A stretch of 64,000 nucleotides of DNA from Streptococcus mitis (GCA_001560895.1 CP014326.1:1314001-1378000); one strand, 5' to 3'. Shown: positions 7,877 to 17,022, counted from the stretch's first letter. Numbers and translations are program-made. The notes: generated by a model from the sequence alone, not told the origin.

Positions 7877-9202
7877 CTTTTTAGATGGTGTCTGAATGGC
7901 AATCTTCACTTCAAAGATTGTTCCTTTTGGTTTATTATCTTTAACAGTAATGGTTCCTTTTAAGGCATCTACAATCTGCTTGGCCAGTGATAATCCTAAA
8001 CCAAAACCTCCTTTTTGACGAGTTCTAGCCTTGTCCACTCGATAAAAACGATCAAAAATTTTCTTCTTATCTTCTGCTGAAATACCGACTCCATTATCAG
8101 AAACAAGTAAATACAGATTACGGTCAGTCGCTGAAATCACAAAATCAATTTCACCATCTTCTTCAGTATACTTGACAGCATTATCAAATAGGATGGTCAT
8201 CAGCTGTTTCAAAAGGAGCTGATCTGTGACAATCGTTCGATGGATACGATTTTCAAAACGGAAGACACGATCATTTTCCGAAGCAATCATCTCATAGTTT
8301 GTGAAAGTTGTATTAAAAAAGCTAGTTGGAACTTCTCCAAGTTCAGGCTTAAACCCATCATCTCTTCGAGCTAAATTCAACAAGTTCGTCGTCAAAAACC
8401 GCATATTTCGGACTTCTTCCAAACTCGATGCAATACTTTCGCTCACATCCATAATGGTAGCTTCAGGCTTACGGAAAAGGGTCTCTAAGCGATTTTGCAA
8501 AACTGCAAGTGGAGTTCGTAACTCATGACTGGCATTTTCCACAAAGGACTGTTGCTTCTGCATGCTCTCAAGCAGAGGACGAACACTGACTCTGGCTAGA
8601 TAGAGACTGGCAAGTAAAGACAAAATCCAGAAACTAGCCATCACAACGACAATCAATTGCTCATGCTTTTGACTGGCCTGCTCCAACTGACTGGTATTAA
8701 TCAAGACAGCAGCATACTTGATATTGGTTGAAACCGAACTGATATTCGTTTCCATCAAAATCATGCGATAGATTTCTTCCTGTCCATAGCTATTAAAAAC
8801 CTGAATCTGATAGATATGGCCTAGTTCTTTTTTCTCTAACTTAATCTTATCCAATCCCAAAAATCGATTTCCAGAAAGGAGCTGGGTAAAATTCTTATCA
8901 AAAAGAATGACTTCTGTATTGGAACTGACATTGGGTTTTACATCAGTCTTGCTAGTATCTGTAGCAGCATTCTCCAAATCTTTAATCTCTTCCGTCGCCC
9001 TATTTACCGCCAACTGAATAACTGCCTGAGGATTGTTGCTCAAGCCATGAAGCTTATCATCCACCGAAGTATAGAGACTCGAGTGCATGACCTGCAAAAT
9101 AATCAGAGTCATGGTGGAGAAAATCAGAGTGAAGACACCAAAGTTGCGAATAAAATAACTAAAGTCATCCGCATACCATGTTTTTTTTAGTTTACTGAAC
9201 AT
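7868..9202 (-). CDS. ciaH: Sensor histidine kinase CiaH
   Basis: A 444-residue membrane histidine kinase, partner of CiaR. A transmembrane helix at about 17-40 and another at about 180-200 enclose an extracytoplasmic sensor domain. HisKA follows, with the phosphoacceptor in [12 protein letters not shown] (His at about residue 226). The HATPase domain has the N box (LFDNAVKYT), G1 (VSDNGVGIS), F box (FDRFYRVD) and G2 ([13 protein letters not shown]). Its start overlaps the 3' end of ciaR by 11 bp, so the two are translationally coupled. In this group CiaRH affects beta-lactam tolerance, competence, autolysis and small csRNAs. No truncation is seen. Confidence 0.95.
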   Translation of the reverse strand: MFSKLKKTWYADDFSYFIRNFGVFTLIFSTMTLIILQVMHSSLYTSVDDKLHGLSNNPQAVIQLAVNRATEEIKDLENAATDTSKTDVKPNVSSNTEVILFDKNFTQLLSGNRFLGLDKIKLEKKELGHIYQIQVFNSYGQEEIYRMILMETNISSVSTNIKYAAVLINTSQLEQASQKHEQLIVVVMASFWILSLLASLYLARVSVRPLLESMQKQQSFVENASHELRTPLAVLQNRLETLFRKPEATIMDVSESIASSLEEVRNMRFLTTNLLNLARRDDGFKPELGEVPTSFFNTTFTNYEMIASENDRVFRFENRIHRTIVTDQLLLKQLMTILFDNAVKYTEEDGEIDFVISATDRNLYLLVSDNGVGISAEDKKKIFDRFYRVDKARTRQKGGFGLGLSLAKQIVDALKGTITVKDNKPKGTIFEVKIAIQTPSKKKK

Positions 9203-9866
9203 CTTTTAAAATATACCCAACACTACGCAAGGTTTGCAAATTCTCTGCAAAAGTGGTTCCTTTTAATTTCTTACGGACTTTTGAAACATAGACTTCGACA
9301 ACTGAAATCGTTGTGTCACTATCAAATCCCCATAGACGATCAAAAATCTGAGTCTTAGGCAAAATAACATTTTGATTTTGAAGGAAATAAACCAGTAAAT
9401 CGAACTCTTTTCCAAGCAATTCGACAGGAGTATCTTCAACTTTAACGGTATTGGTTGACAAATTAACTACAATATTTCCATAAGTCAAGGTGTTTTCATT
9501 AAACTTACCTGAACGTTTGAGAAGGGCTTGAATACGCATTTTGAGTTCTTCTAGGTAGAAAGGTTTAGTCAGATAATCATCCGCTCCTAGTTCAAATCCA
9601 TGCCCCTTGTCATCCAAGCTCTCCTTAGCAGTCATAATCAGAACTGGTGTCGTAATTCCCTTTTCACGCAATTCTTTCAAGACTTGGAAGCCATTTTTTT
9701 CAGGTAACATTAAATCGAGCAAAATCAAGTCATAGACGCCACTTTCAGCTTCGTAGAGACCTTCTTCCCCATCAAATACCTGCATGACATCTGCAAAATC
9801 GTCTAAAAAGTCAAATACTGAATTTGACAGGCCTAGGTCATCCTCAACCAATAAGATTTTTATCAT
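9192..9866 (-). CDS. ciaR: Response regulator CiaR
   Basis: A 224-residue OmpR/PhoB-class regulator, essentially the pneumococcal CiaR sequence as I know it. The receiver domain contains the acidic pair D9-D10, phosphoacceptor Asp51 (LLDLMLP) and the conserved Lys in LTKPFY. The C-terminal winged helix (about 125-222) includes the recognition helix [17 protein letters not shown]. It binds TTTAAG-N5-TTTAAG type sites. The start codon has GGAGGAG upstream, and a promoter with a CiaR-site-like element lies at 9891-9923. It is the first gene of the ciaRH operon. Confidence 0.97.
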   Translation of the reverse strand: MIKILLVEDDLGLSNSVFDFLDDFADVMQVFDGEEGLYEAESGVYDLILLDLMLPEKNGFQVLKELREKGITTPVLIMTAKESLDDKGHGFELGADDYLTKPFYLEELKMRIQALLKRSGKFNENTLTYGNIVVNLSTNTVKVEDTPVELLGKEFDLLVYFLQNQNVILPKTQIFDRLWGFDSDTTISVVEVYVSKVRKKLKGTTFAENLQTLRSVGYILKDVQ

Positions 9867-9890
9867 GAGAAACTCCTCCTTATTAAAACC

Positions 9891-9923
9891 ATTATACCAA
9901 ATTTGCCTTAAAAAAAACTCAAC
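9891..9923 (-). promoter_or_regulatory. ciaRH promoter with CiaR-box-like repeat
   Basis: TGGTATAAT is an extended -10 (9891-9899). Ten bases upstream lies TTTAAG (9907-9912), then five T, then GTTGAG (9918-9923), which matches the CiaR direct repeat TTTAAG-N5-TTTAAG with two mismatches in the distal half. The distance to the -10 fits known CiaR-activated promoters, suggesting autoregulation. The distal half lies in the 3' arm of the pepN terminator. Confidence 0.5.
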
Positions 9924-9957
9924 TCCCTCTTACTTTAAGAGAGAAAGTTGAGTTTTT
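9911..9957 (-). terminator. Intrinsic terminator of pepN
   Basis: AAAACTCAACT and AGTTGAGTTTTTTTT frame a long stem with further pairing inside (CTCTCTT with AAGAGGG-like bases). It ends in eight T on the minus strand. Confidence 0.85.
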
Positions 9958-9973
9958 ATTATTTTACGAATGT

Positions 9974-12520
9974 TTAAGCTTTCCCATATTGAAGAACGAC
10001 TGCTTCCACTGCAGCTTTTTCACGGTTAATCAAGTCAACACGCGCTGCAATTTCCTTGATTCCCATACCGATATTACGGCTAAGAGCAAGGTCAGAAAGT
10101 TGCGATTCAAAGAATTCCTTGTACTCTGCCAAGCGTTGCTGAGTCTTAAATACGTGAGCAGGAAGGATAACAAAGCTATCAAAGCTCATATCTCCACCAA
10201 GAGCTGCCTTAATCCAAGCCCAGTTTTCACGCGCCCAAGACCAAGCTGTTTCCTGAGTTGATTGATGAGATAGGAAATGATTATACCAAGCTGACAAGTC
10301 TTGTGGTTTGACTACAAATTTGTCCTTCCAAGAAGCAATCAAGGTTTGGATATTGTCCGCATCTGTACTGTAGGCAAGAGCCGCAGCCAACTGACGTTTA
10401 AAGACAGCATCTGTTGCGTGAGTATAAGTATTAAGATAAAGTGCTAACAAGTCTTTGGTCTCATGATGTTTCATTTCATTGATGAGAACTTGTGAACGAA
10501 TAGCTGCTGGAAGTCCTGCAAGCTGATCCTTGTTAGCTTCGAAGATTTGGCTAGCTTCTTGGCTAGCTTCTGAATCATTTGAGCGAATCATCATCGAAAC
10601 AGCCAGCTGACGAACCAATTCATCCTCATCTGATTCTCCGTCTTTAGCTTCAAAACCAAGACGATCATAGTTATGACGAGCCAATTTAGCAACCAAGGCT
10701 TTGAAGTCTCTTTCAGTTTCTGTTCCTTCATCGATAAAGCGCTCAAGGGCAGAAATTACTTGAGAAACAGCTGAAACGACAAGGTAAGATTCTTCCTTAG
10801 CAAGTTTATTAAGGACAGGTAGCAAGTCTGCATAAGAAATGTGCCCTGCTTCAGCCAACAAACGACGTTCTTGGACGATTTGCAATTTGCTTGTGTTATC
10901 AAGCTCAACTAGGTCAGCAAGAACAGCTTCTAACAAATCTCCTTGGTAATCTGTAATGTAGTGGGCTGTATTTTCAGTGTTGAGACGAAGAGCTCCTTCA
11001 TTTTCAGCAAGAAGAGCTGCGTAGCCAGGGATTTCGATACTTTCAGTTTCAAGTGTATCAGGCAAGCCTTTCCAGTTGCTATTCAGTGGCACAACCCATA
11101 GACGGTTCTTGTCTTCGTGCTCACCGATGAAGAATTGTTTTTGTGAAATCTTCAAAACATCATTTTCAACTTTGACAGTAAGAACTGGGTAACCAGGTTG
11201 TTCCAACCAAGAATCCATAAAGGCTGCGACATCACGTCCAGACGCTTGACCAAGAGCATCCCAAAGGTCACGACCAATGGTATTGCTGTATTGATGTTTT
11301 TCAAAGTAGGCATGCAAACCTTTGGCAAAATCGGCATCACCTAGCCAACGACGAAGCATGTGCATGAGGCGGCTTCCTTTGGCATAGACGATAGCACCGT
11401 CAAATAGTGTATTAATTTCATCTGGATGCTTAACTTCGACGTGAACAGATTGAACACCATCAGTCGCATCACGTTTCAAGGCAGACGGAACACCACCTGT
11501 TTGGAAATCTTCAAAGATATTCCAGCTTGGCTCAATGGCATCCACACAGACGTATTCCATCATGTTAGCGAAGCTTTCATTGAGCCAAAGGTCATCCCAC
11601 CATTTCATAGTAACGAGGTTACCAAACCATTGGTGAGCCAACTCATGTGCCACAACAAGAGCAACTTGTTGACGACTGGCAAAAGTTGAGTTCTCATCCA
11701 CAACCAAGTAAACTTCACGATAGGTCACAAGACCCCAGTTTTCCATAGCTCCAGCTGAGAAGTCAGGAAGGGCGATGTGGAGAGATTGAGGAATTGGGTA
11801 CTTAACTCCATAGTAATCTTCGTAAAACTCGATAGAGCGAACAGCGATATCCAGTGAGAAATCAAGGTTTGATAGTGGATGAGCTTTGGTTGAGTAAACA
11901 CCTACGAGGGTACCGTTTTTAGTTTTAGCCGTTACACCTTGCAAATCACCCGCAACAAAAGCCAACAAGTAAGAAGACATGCGAGGTGTTGTCTCAAACT
12001 TCCAGATACCTGTTTCCTTACGGTTTTCAACATCGATTTCTGGCATGTTAGACAAGGCCAATTCACCTTCTACTTGGTCAAAACGTAGAGAGAAGTCAAA
12101 AGTTGCTTTGGCTTCTGGCTCATCCACACATGGGAAGGCTTCGCGCGCAAAATGGCTCTCAAATTGAGTAGACAATACTTCCTTCTTGACTCCATCAACT
12201 GTGTAGTAAGATGGGTAAATCCCTGTCATGTTGTCTGTAATTTTTCCTGAGAAAGCGATAACCACTTCAACTTGACCTACTTCCGCAAGTTCAATATGAA
12301 GGGCTTCATTGTCATGATCAACTGTAAATGGACGAGCTTGACCTGCAACTTCTACAGAAGCGATTTCCAAGTCTTTTTGGTGGAGGGAGATGCGATCACT
12401 CTGTGCTTGACCACTAATAGTCACCTTTCCTGAAAAGGTCTTGGTCTCACGACTCAAGTCTAAAAATAAATCATAATGTTCAGGAACAAATTGCTTAATA
12501 AAATGTTCAACTGCTTGCAT
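9974..12520 (-). CDS. pepN: Aminopeptidase N (M1 zinc metallopeptidase)
   Basis: An 848-residue M1-family aminopeptidase, the usual lactic-acid-bacterial PepN length, releasing N-terminal residues from peptides in the cytoplasm; no signal peptide. The N-terminal beta-sandwich domain is followed by the exopeptidase motif GAMENWG (about residues 256-262) and the zinc motif HELAHQWFG (about 291-299) with the downstream Glu in WLNESFANMMEY. The C-terminal ERAP1-like helical domain spans about 520-840. The ATG has a GGAG site 8 nt upstream. It is transcribed alone, ahead of ciaRH, and its terminator runs into the ciaRH promoter. Confidence 0.96.
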   Translation of the reverse strand: MQAVEHFIKQFVPEHYDLFLDLSRETKTFSGKVTISGQAQSDRISLHQKDLEIASVEVAGQARPFTVDHDNEALHIELAEVGQVEVVIAFSGKITDNMTGIYPSYYTVDGVKKEVLSTQFESHFAREAFPCVDEPEAKATFDFSLRFDQVEGELALSNMPEIDVENRKETGIWKFETTPRMSSYLLAFVAGDLQGVTAKTKNGTLVGVYSTKAHPLSNLDFSLDIAVRSIEFYEDYYGVKYPIPQSLHIALPDFSAGAMENWGLVTYREVYLVVDENSTFASRQQVALVVAHELAHQWFGNLVTMKWWDDLWLNESFANMMEYVCVDAIEPSWNIFEDFQTGGVPSALKRDATDGVQSVHVEVKHPDEINTLFDGAIVYAKGSRLMHMLRRWLGDADFAKGLHAYFEKHQYSNTIGRDLWDALGQASGRDVAAFMDSWLEQPGYPVLTVKVENDVLKISQKQFFIGEHEDKNRLWVVPLNSNWKGLPDTLETESIEIPGYAALLAENEGALRLNTENTAHYITDYQGDLLEAVLADLVELDNTSKLQIVQERRLLAEAGHISYADLLPVLNKLAKEESYLVVSAVSQVISALERFIDEGTETERDFKALVAKLARHNYDRLGFEAKDGESDEDELVRQLAVSMMIRSNDSEASQEASQIFEANKDQLAGLPAAIRSQVLINEMKHHETKDLLALYLNTYTHATDAVFKRQLAAALAYSTDADNIQTLIASWKDKFVVKPQDLSAWYNHFLSHQSTQETAWSWARENWAWIKAALGGDMSFDSFVILPAHVFKTQQRLAEYKEFFESQLSDLALSRNIGMGIKEIAARVDLINREKAAVEAVVLQYGKA

Positions 12521-12541
12521 AGTTTTCTCCTATCTAAGTTT

Positions 12542-12580
12542 AAGAGCTAGAGCTCTTCTTCAAACAAACTTATTATATCA
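12542..12580 (-). promoter_or_regulatory. pepN promoter and 5'-UTR hairpin
   Basis: TGATATAAT (extended -10, 12572-12580) lies upstream of a perfect AAGAGCT/AGCTCTT hairpin (12542-12557), which falls in the predicted leader between the start site and the ribosome binding site. Confidence 0.5.
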
Positions 12581-12641
12581 TGTTTTGTCTAAGAAAAAAG
12601 GATTGGACAGCGATTTCCAAAACTTTCTTCCTTCTAGAAGT

Positions 12642-13082
12642 CTACAGTGGGTAAACCTTGCGAAATTCTTCTAAAACAACCTTGCTTTCATGTGTAAAAG
12701 TCAGTCCTGCTTCTCTCATCCACTCGGCGAAACAATCCTCATGAACCTGACGCCAATAGGCTAGGGATTTGTCACCTTCCCCTTCATTAAAGGCATGTTG
12801 CGCAGAAACTTGATTAAAGGGCTGAACGGAAACCCTTGTAATTTCGACAATGCAGACAGCCTGATTTTGACTGTCTAAAATGATGTCAAAGGTGCCTTCT
12901 TGCGGAAGAAATTCGCCTTCTAGTGCGTAAAGGTCGTAGGCTGACGCTGTTGCTGTCTTTTCGCCTTTAAACACCAAATCCGCTAAAAGGTCTGGTTCCA
13001 CTCCAAAAGCCCAAGCATCGATTTCATCTCCGATAGAAGAATTGATTTGCTTGTATTTATTCCACATTTCTTGCGGTGTCAT
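12642..13082 (-). CDS. ASCH domain protein
   Basis: A 146-residue protein of the ASCH superfamily (PUA-like fold, proposed RNA binding; some members hydrolyse acetylated cytidine). Family features are the N-terminal MWNKYKQINSS helix, the WAFG segment, LVFKGEKTATASAY (the GxKxxT-type ASCH motif) and the late EGEGDKSLAYWRQVHEDCF segment. It is the last gene of the minus-strand cluster that begins at 15320. Its ATG lies 26 bp inside the preceding gene, indicating coupling. No catalytic role can be proved from sequence. Confidence 0.82.
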   Translation of the reverse strand: MTPQEMWNKYKQINSSIGDEIDAWAFGVEPDLLADLVFKGEKTATASAYDLYALEGEFLPQEGTFDIILDSQNQAVCIVEITRVSVQPFNQVSAQHAFNEGEGDKSLAYWRQVHEDCFAEWMREAGLTFTHESKVVLEEFRKVYPL

Positions 13083-13929
13083 GGGTGCTCCTTTGTAATT
13101 TTTTACTTTCTTCTTTTATGTGTTTAAGATGGTCTGGATGGTCAATCTCTAAGTTAAAAATCTCTGGAATAGAACTATAGTGGATAATGCATTCGATACC
13201 CATCTGATTCATTTTTTGTAAGAAAGAAACATTCAGATATCCTGCTACAGCAAAGTCAATATTTTTAATCCTTGCTTTATCCTGCATCTGTCTCAGCATA
13301 TCTAACATTATTGGACTTTCCATATCATGCCATTGACTGTTTCTCACAGTGGCAAAAACAAAGGAAGTCAAATCATTCATTCCAACTACAATCTTTGAAA
13401 TGCCCGTTTCCATTATTCTGTCCAAGTCAAAATACGCTGACGGTAATTCAATCATAGTGCCGACTTTCCCAGTAAAACCATGCTGACGCAATACTCTAAT
13501 AGCTTGCTTTAACTGTTCAGCATCATTGACAAAAGGAAAAATAAGAGACAGATTGGGATTATTTTGATAAACCTCTGTAACGACATTTGCCTCAGCCTGA
13601 AATTCATCCAGACACGCTAGTAAACGCCTAATTCCTCTATAACCAAACAAGGGATGATTTTCATCAAAATGCTCTTTAGTCCCCTCTAAATAATTGGCTT
13701 CTGTATTCGTTAATTCTGAAAAACGATACCAGACTTCTTCATCTGAGTACAGGGAGCAGATAGTCTCTAGATAATCTTTTACAAATTGCTGACAACTTGG
13801 TAATAGGATGTTTTGATTGAGCTCTCTCAGTAAGTATTCCCCACGAATCATACCGACGTGGTACAATAGTTGAGGATAAATTTTTTCAAGGATTTTTTCT
13901 CCACTAAGAGCCAGTTGATTTCTCATCAT
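13057..13929 (-). CDS. Free-standing PEP-utilizing-enzyme TIM-barrel domain protein
   Basis: A 290-residue protein resembling the C-terminal PEP-binding TIM barrel of enzyme I (PtsI) and PEP synthase, but without the swivelling phospho-His domain. Matching stretches are HPLFGYRGIRRLLA (about 92-105), LSLIFPFVNDAEQL (about 128-141), VGTMIELPSAYFDL (about 156-169) and KIVVGMNDLTSFVFA (about 179-193). These keep an Arg, a Glu and an Asn-Asp equivalent to PEP/Mg ligands. The role is unknown; a PEP- or pyruvate-binding function is inference. It overlaps the frameshifted Nudix gene by 26 bp upstream and the ASCH gene by 26 bp downstream. Confidence 0.7.
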   Translation of the reverse strand: MMRNQLALSGEKILEKIYPQLLYHVGMIRGEYLLRELNQNILLPSCQQFVKDYLETICSLYSDEEVWYRFSELTNTEANYLEGTKEHFDENHPLFGYRGIRRLLACLDEFQAEANVVTEVYQNNPNLSLIFPFVNDAEQLKQAIRVLRQHGFTGKVGTMIELPSAYFDLDRIMETGISKIVVGMNDLTSFVFATVRNSQWHDMESPIMLDMLRQMQDKARIKNIDFAVAGYLNVSFLQKMNQMGIECIIHYSSIPEIFNLEIDHPDHLKHIKEESKKLQRSTHDTARNVE

Positions 13930-14382
13930 TCACCTTCCAATTCATATACAAGATCTTGTCCAATTCTGGAAATCCTAATAATTCTGCTTTGACCTTCAAG
14001 ACTAATGGCGATGCATTTTCTTCTGTGATTTTTTGAATATCCATCCAAACATATCCAAGAGAATCATTCACACCATCAGAGACAGTTTCAGAAATATTCA
14101 CTTGAGATGCCTTCTCGTTTATATCAACATCATACAATGCCATGATATGGTGAACTATAAAATTTTTTAACTCTTCCCTGACGAAAACATCGTAGATTCG
14201 AGGATTCGTGTATCTTCCAAAACTTCTCTCTTAAGGCTTTCTGTCAGTCCTTCACCAAGTCGCTGACTACCATCAGGAAGGTTTAACCTATTTTTGTAAG
14301 GACCAGTGATTTTTTGAATACATAGAAGGTAACCATGTTTATAGCAAACACCATAGACTCCAAAGTGATTTTTGATTTCCAT
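13904..14382 (-). pseudogene. Nudix hydrolase, frameshifted
   Basis: Two adjacent fragments make one Nudix protein. The N-terminal frame (14382 to about 14200) starts MEIKNHFGVYGVCYKHGY and contains the Nudix box GSQRLGEGLTESLKREVLED, then ends early at a stop at 14167. The C-terminal part reads on in another frame as NPRIYDVFVREELKNFIVHH followed by IMALYDVDI, so the shift lies right after the Nudix box near 14200-14215. The box has Asp at its last Glu position. The C-terminal frame could be translated alone from the ATG at 14143, but it would lack the catalytic box. A sequencing error is an alternative. Confidence 0.75.
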
Positions 14383-14392
14383 CCAACTACTC

Positions 14393-15091
14393 CTACTTCA
14401 AAGACCAGCCACCATCAATAGTCAGGATTTGTCCTTGCATAGCGCTTGCTTTTCCACTTGCTAAGAAAAGACTAATTTCTGCTACTTCCTCTGGCTCAAT
14501 CCAGCGCTTGATTGGCGTTTCACTAGCCACCCAGTCAGCCAATCCACCTGGCTCAAAGTCTACAGCGGTCATAGCTGTCTTGACGGCTCCTGGAGCAATT
14601 CCAAAGACCTGAATCCCAGCTTCTGCATAGTCTAGAGCCAACTGCTTGGTAAAGCCAGCCAAGGCGTGCTTAGAAGAAGTATAGGCGTGTCCACCGCCAC
14701 CTGCTAGGCTCGAAGCTATGGAACACATATTGATAATGGTCCCTTTTTTATTCTCCAACATTTGAGTCAAATAATACCGAGTCAACTCAACAGGAGTCAC
14801 GTAGTTAATTTCAAAAATTTCTTGAATTTCCTGCGCTGTCTGTTCCAAAAGTGGTTTATAATCATCCAAAACTCCCGCAGTATTGCACAAAACATCCACC
14901 TGAGGACACCAGTCAAAAATAGGCTCCAAGTCCAAGGTCAAATCTCTCTGTAAAAAGTGGAAATCACCCTGTAAGAGTGGATCTTCACCTTGGTCAACTC
15001 CATAAACTTGATAGCCCTTCTCTAAAAAGAGGCTAGCTTGAGCCAATCCAATGCCTGAACTAACGCCTGTAATGAGTACACATTTAGTCAT
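14393..15091 (-). CDS. Short-chain dehydrogenase/reductase (FabG-like)
   Basis: A 232-residue SDR oxidoreductase with the NAD(P)-binding motif TGVSSGIG (about 8-15), the NTAG-equivalent LCNTAGVLDD, the catalytic Ser in MCSIASSLAG and YTSSKHALAGF (Tyr-x-x-x-Lys). C-terminal IAPGAVKTAMTA and GQILTIDGGWSLK are typical of the FabG/3-oxoacyl-ACP reductase branch. It is probably not the fatty-acid FabG, which lies in the fab cluster in streptococci, so the substrate is unknown. Its start overlaps the upstream Tad2-like gene by 8 bp. Confidence 0.88.
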   Translation of the reverse strand: MTKCVLITGVSSGIGLAQASLFLEKGYQVYGVDQGEDPLLQGDFHFLQRDLTLDLEPIFDWCPQVDVLCNTAGVLDDYKPLLEQTAQEIQEIFEINYVTPVELTRYYLTQMLENKKGTIINMCSIASSLAGGGGHAYTSSKHALAGFTKQLALDYAEAGIQVFGIAPGAVKTAMTAVDFEPGGLADWVASETPIKRWIEPEEVAEISLFLASGKASAMQGQILTIDGGWSLK

Positions 15092-15320
15092 GCACTTCTA
15101 CCCAATCCGTCGCCAAAACATCACAAGGTGTCGGACTCCACATGGAAAAACCTTCTCCTTCTCCAGACACGTTGATTAGAAAATAGGGCGTAACTTCAAG
15201 TGCAATCCCGTTTTGTTCAATAGTATCAAAGAGTTGGACATAGTTTTCAGCGCCTCCCCAACCAGTTCGTACAAATTTTTTCTTAGCCTTTAACCCAGGC
15301 AGAATTTCTTCGAAAGTCAT
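15084..15320 (-). CDS. DUF2829 / Tad2-like small protein
   Basis: A 78-residue protein of the DUF2829 family, now linked to Thoeris anti-defense protein 2 (Tad2), whose phage members sequester cyclic-ADP-ribose-type signals. Family features visible are MTFEEILPGLKAKKKFVRTGW at the N-terminus (basic KKKFVR followed by a Trp), the central ITxYF-like segment VTPYFLINV, and the C-terminal WSPTPCDVLATDWVEV (Trp-Ser/Thr-Pro-x-x-x-Asp-(x)n-Asp-Trp). It is the first gene of a housekeeping-looking operon, with an extended -10 at 15357-15365, rather than part of a prophage. A signalling-nucleotide role is inference. Confidence 0.75.
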   Translation of the reverse strand: MTFEEILPGLKAKKKFVRTGWGGAENYVQLFDTIEQNGIALEVTPYFLINVSGEGEGFSMWSPTPCDVLATDWVEVHD

Positions 15321-15356
15321 ATTTTTTCTCCTTTTATATCAATAATTCTTCAATTA

Positions 15357-15365
15357 ATTATAACA
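15357..15365 (-). promoter_or_regulatory. Extended -10 promoter of the 15320-12642 operon
   Basis: TGTTATAAT on the minus strand, 37-45 bp upstream of the ATG at 15320, followed by an AAAGGAG ribosome binding site. Confidence 0.6.
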
Positions 15366-15554
15366 AAAAATGCTTTAAAATTCCTTTTGACTCATCCTAA
15401 TTCAAAATCAATAAACTTTTTATTACCATTTCTAGCAACAATGACCTCAGGTTTTTTAGAGACAAAGTTTAAATCACTATCTGAAACTTATATAAGCTTT
15501 TTCTTTTTTAAAACAATTCAATAAAATCATATCTATAAAAAATGATAAGGTAAT

Positions 15555-15652
15555 TTGAATCTAGAATCGTACAATATCGCTTCTGAAATATTTCTAGAAT
15601 TGCTTTAAATTCCTTAATCAATTTGTTCAGTTTCTATTTCAATATACTATAA
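15555..15652 (-). repeat. Degenerate RUP-like repeat
   Basis: On the minus strand it shares long stretches with the better copy at 36758-36866, such as GAACAAATTGATTAAGGAAT-like, TTTCTAGAAATATTT-like and ATTGTAC segments. It ends at TATAGTATATTGAAAT. The name RUP is from memory of the 107-bp pneumococcal repeat and was not verified. Confidence 0.5.
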
Positions 15653-15656
15653 GATG

Positions 15657-15790
15657 AGACTGGATAAAAAGTCTTTGCGATCACAAAAACGCATAGTATC
15701 AGGTGTTCAAAAAAAACTTGATATTATGCGTTTTATTGTAGGAAAATTTACTTGATTTTCTATTGAAATTGAGTTTTCTCCCAGACTTAG
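15657..15790 (+). repeat. Hairpin repeat, intact copy
   Basis: AAAACGCATAGTATCAGGTG pairs imperfectly with AACTTGATATTATGCGTTTT, giving a stem of about 18 bp. It is flanked by GACTGGATAAAAAGTCTTTG and a tail ending in CCCAGACTT. The same sequence in split form surrounds the IS at 3823-5260. Together with 15555-15652 it fills most of the 470-bp gap between 15320 and 15793. Confidence 0.65.
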
Positions 15791-15792
15791 TG

Positions 15793-17022
15793 TTATAATC
15801 TCTCAATCAATTCTTGCATTTGAACATCATCTGGAACCAGTTTTAAGTAAGATTGAGCATTGACTTTTGCTTCCTCAAAGTATCCCAATTCACGCAAGAG
15901 ATAGATATAGTGTTCCAGAAACTCTGGATTATCCTTCAAATCTCCTGCCAACTCTTTGTAATGCTCGTAGGCAGTATCCAAATAGTCCATCTCTTGATAG
16001 GAACGGGCAATCATCCACTTGGTCAATAGGTTTTCTGGCTCATCACTTTGTAAGTCTAGAATATCCTCATAACGTTCCTGTTCTAGATAAATAGTAGCTA
16101 AACGGAGTAAGATTTCTTCCGTATCCTCAGCGTCTTCTTTTGCAGTAAGGAGGTAATTTTCTGCACCACTAGCATCATGCAATTCATAAGAAAATTGTGA
16201 AGCAGCCAGTAAGAGACGAGTTTCAAAGGGATTTTTCTCTAGACCTTGCTTAGCGATACGCAGGGCTTCTTGAACTTGATGTTCCTTATGTAAGGCCTGA
16301 CTATACCCATACTCATATCCCTCAAAATCAGGTGAGATAGTATCGAGCTGCTTAAAGTAGAGGACAGCTTTTTGGTATTCTTCTTGATCAAAGTAAAGAC
16401 TGGCTAACTCAAAAGCTGTTAGGTCATCATATTCTAACTCCAGGGCTTTTTCTAAAAACTCTGTGGCCGTTTCAAATTTCCCCAACTGGGCATAGGCAAA
16501 GCCAATTCGTTGATAGGTAGAAATGCCTGTTTGCTCATAAATAGTACGATTATCTAACTGGGCATAGCCTCGAATAGCTTCTTGGTAATTTTCCAACTCA
16601 CTATCCAACTCTGCTAATCCCAATATCAAGAGAGGATCCTCTGAATAAGTCAATGCTTCTAACAATTTCTCACGCGCCACATCTGTCAAACCTTCCAGCT
16701 GGTAGAGGTCTGCTTTAAGAGCCAAAGACGAGACATACCAGTCACTGTCAGCTTGTATTTCCTCTAGATAAGCAAAGGCTTCTTCGATTTGACCATCCTC
16801 ACTAGCAATAGCTGCTAGATTAAGATTAACCTCTGGAAATTCCTCTACGATTTTCAGGTAAATTTCCTTGGCCTGAGGATAGAAACCAATTCCTTCAAGA
16901 TAAGTAGCTAACTCATACAGAAGGTCACTTGGATCATTTTCTAAAGCTTTAGCGAAATAATGCTCAGCCTTAGTTAAATCTTGCTCCTCCAAAGCATGTA
17001 ACATCTGTTGACTATTGTTCAC
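15793..17022 (-). CDS. Tetratricopeptide repeat protein
   Basis: A 409-residue acidic cytoplasmic protein made of about ten TPR-like helical pairs from end to end, for example EQDLTKAEHYFAKALENDPS, AQLGKFETATEFLEKALELE and YFDQEEYQKAVLYFKQLDTI. No enzymatic domain or signal peptide is seen. It is probably a protein-interaction scaffold; the partner is unknown. Its start overlaps the 3' end of the upstream membrane protein gene by 11 bp, so the two are likely co-translated. Confidence 0.88.
   Translation of the reverse strand: MNNSQQMLHALEEQDLTKAEHYFAKALENDPSDLLYELATYLEGIGFYPQAKEIYLKIVEEFPEVNLNLAAIASEDGQIEEAFAYLEEIQADSDWYVSSLALKADLYQLEGLTDVAREKLLEALTYSEDPLLILGLAELDSELENYQEAIRGYAQLDNRTIYEQTGISTYQRIGFAYAQLGKFETATEFLEKALELEYDDLTAFELASLYFDQEEYQKAVLYFKQLDTISPDFEGYEYGYSQALHKEHQVQEALRIAKQGLEKNPFETRLLLAASQFSYELHDASGAENYLLTAKEDAEDTEEILLRLATIYLEQERYEDILDLQSDEPENLLTKWMIARSYQEMDYLDTAYEHYKELAGDLKDNPEFLEHYIYLLRELGYFEEAKVNAQSYLKLVPDDVQMQELIERL

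Noticed and set aside
9989..10261. Open frames antisense to pepN, atpA, guaA and other long genes
   Set aside because: They lie wholly inside well-conserved genes, lack ribosome binding sites and have translations with no family features, so they are shadows of the real frames.
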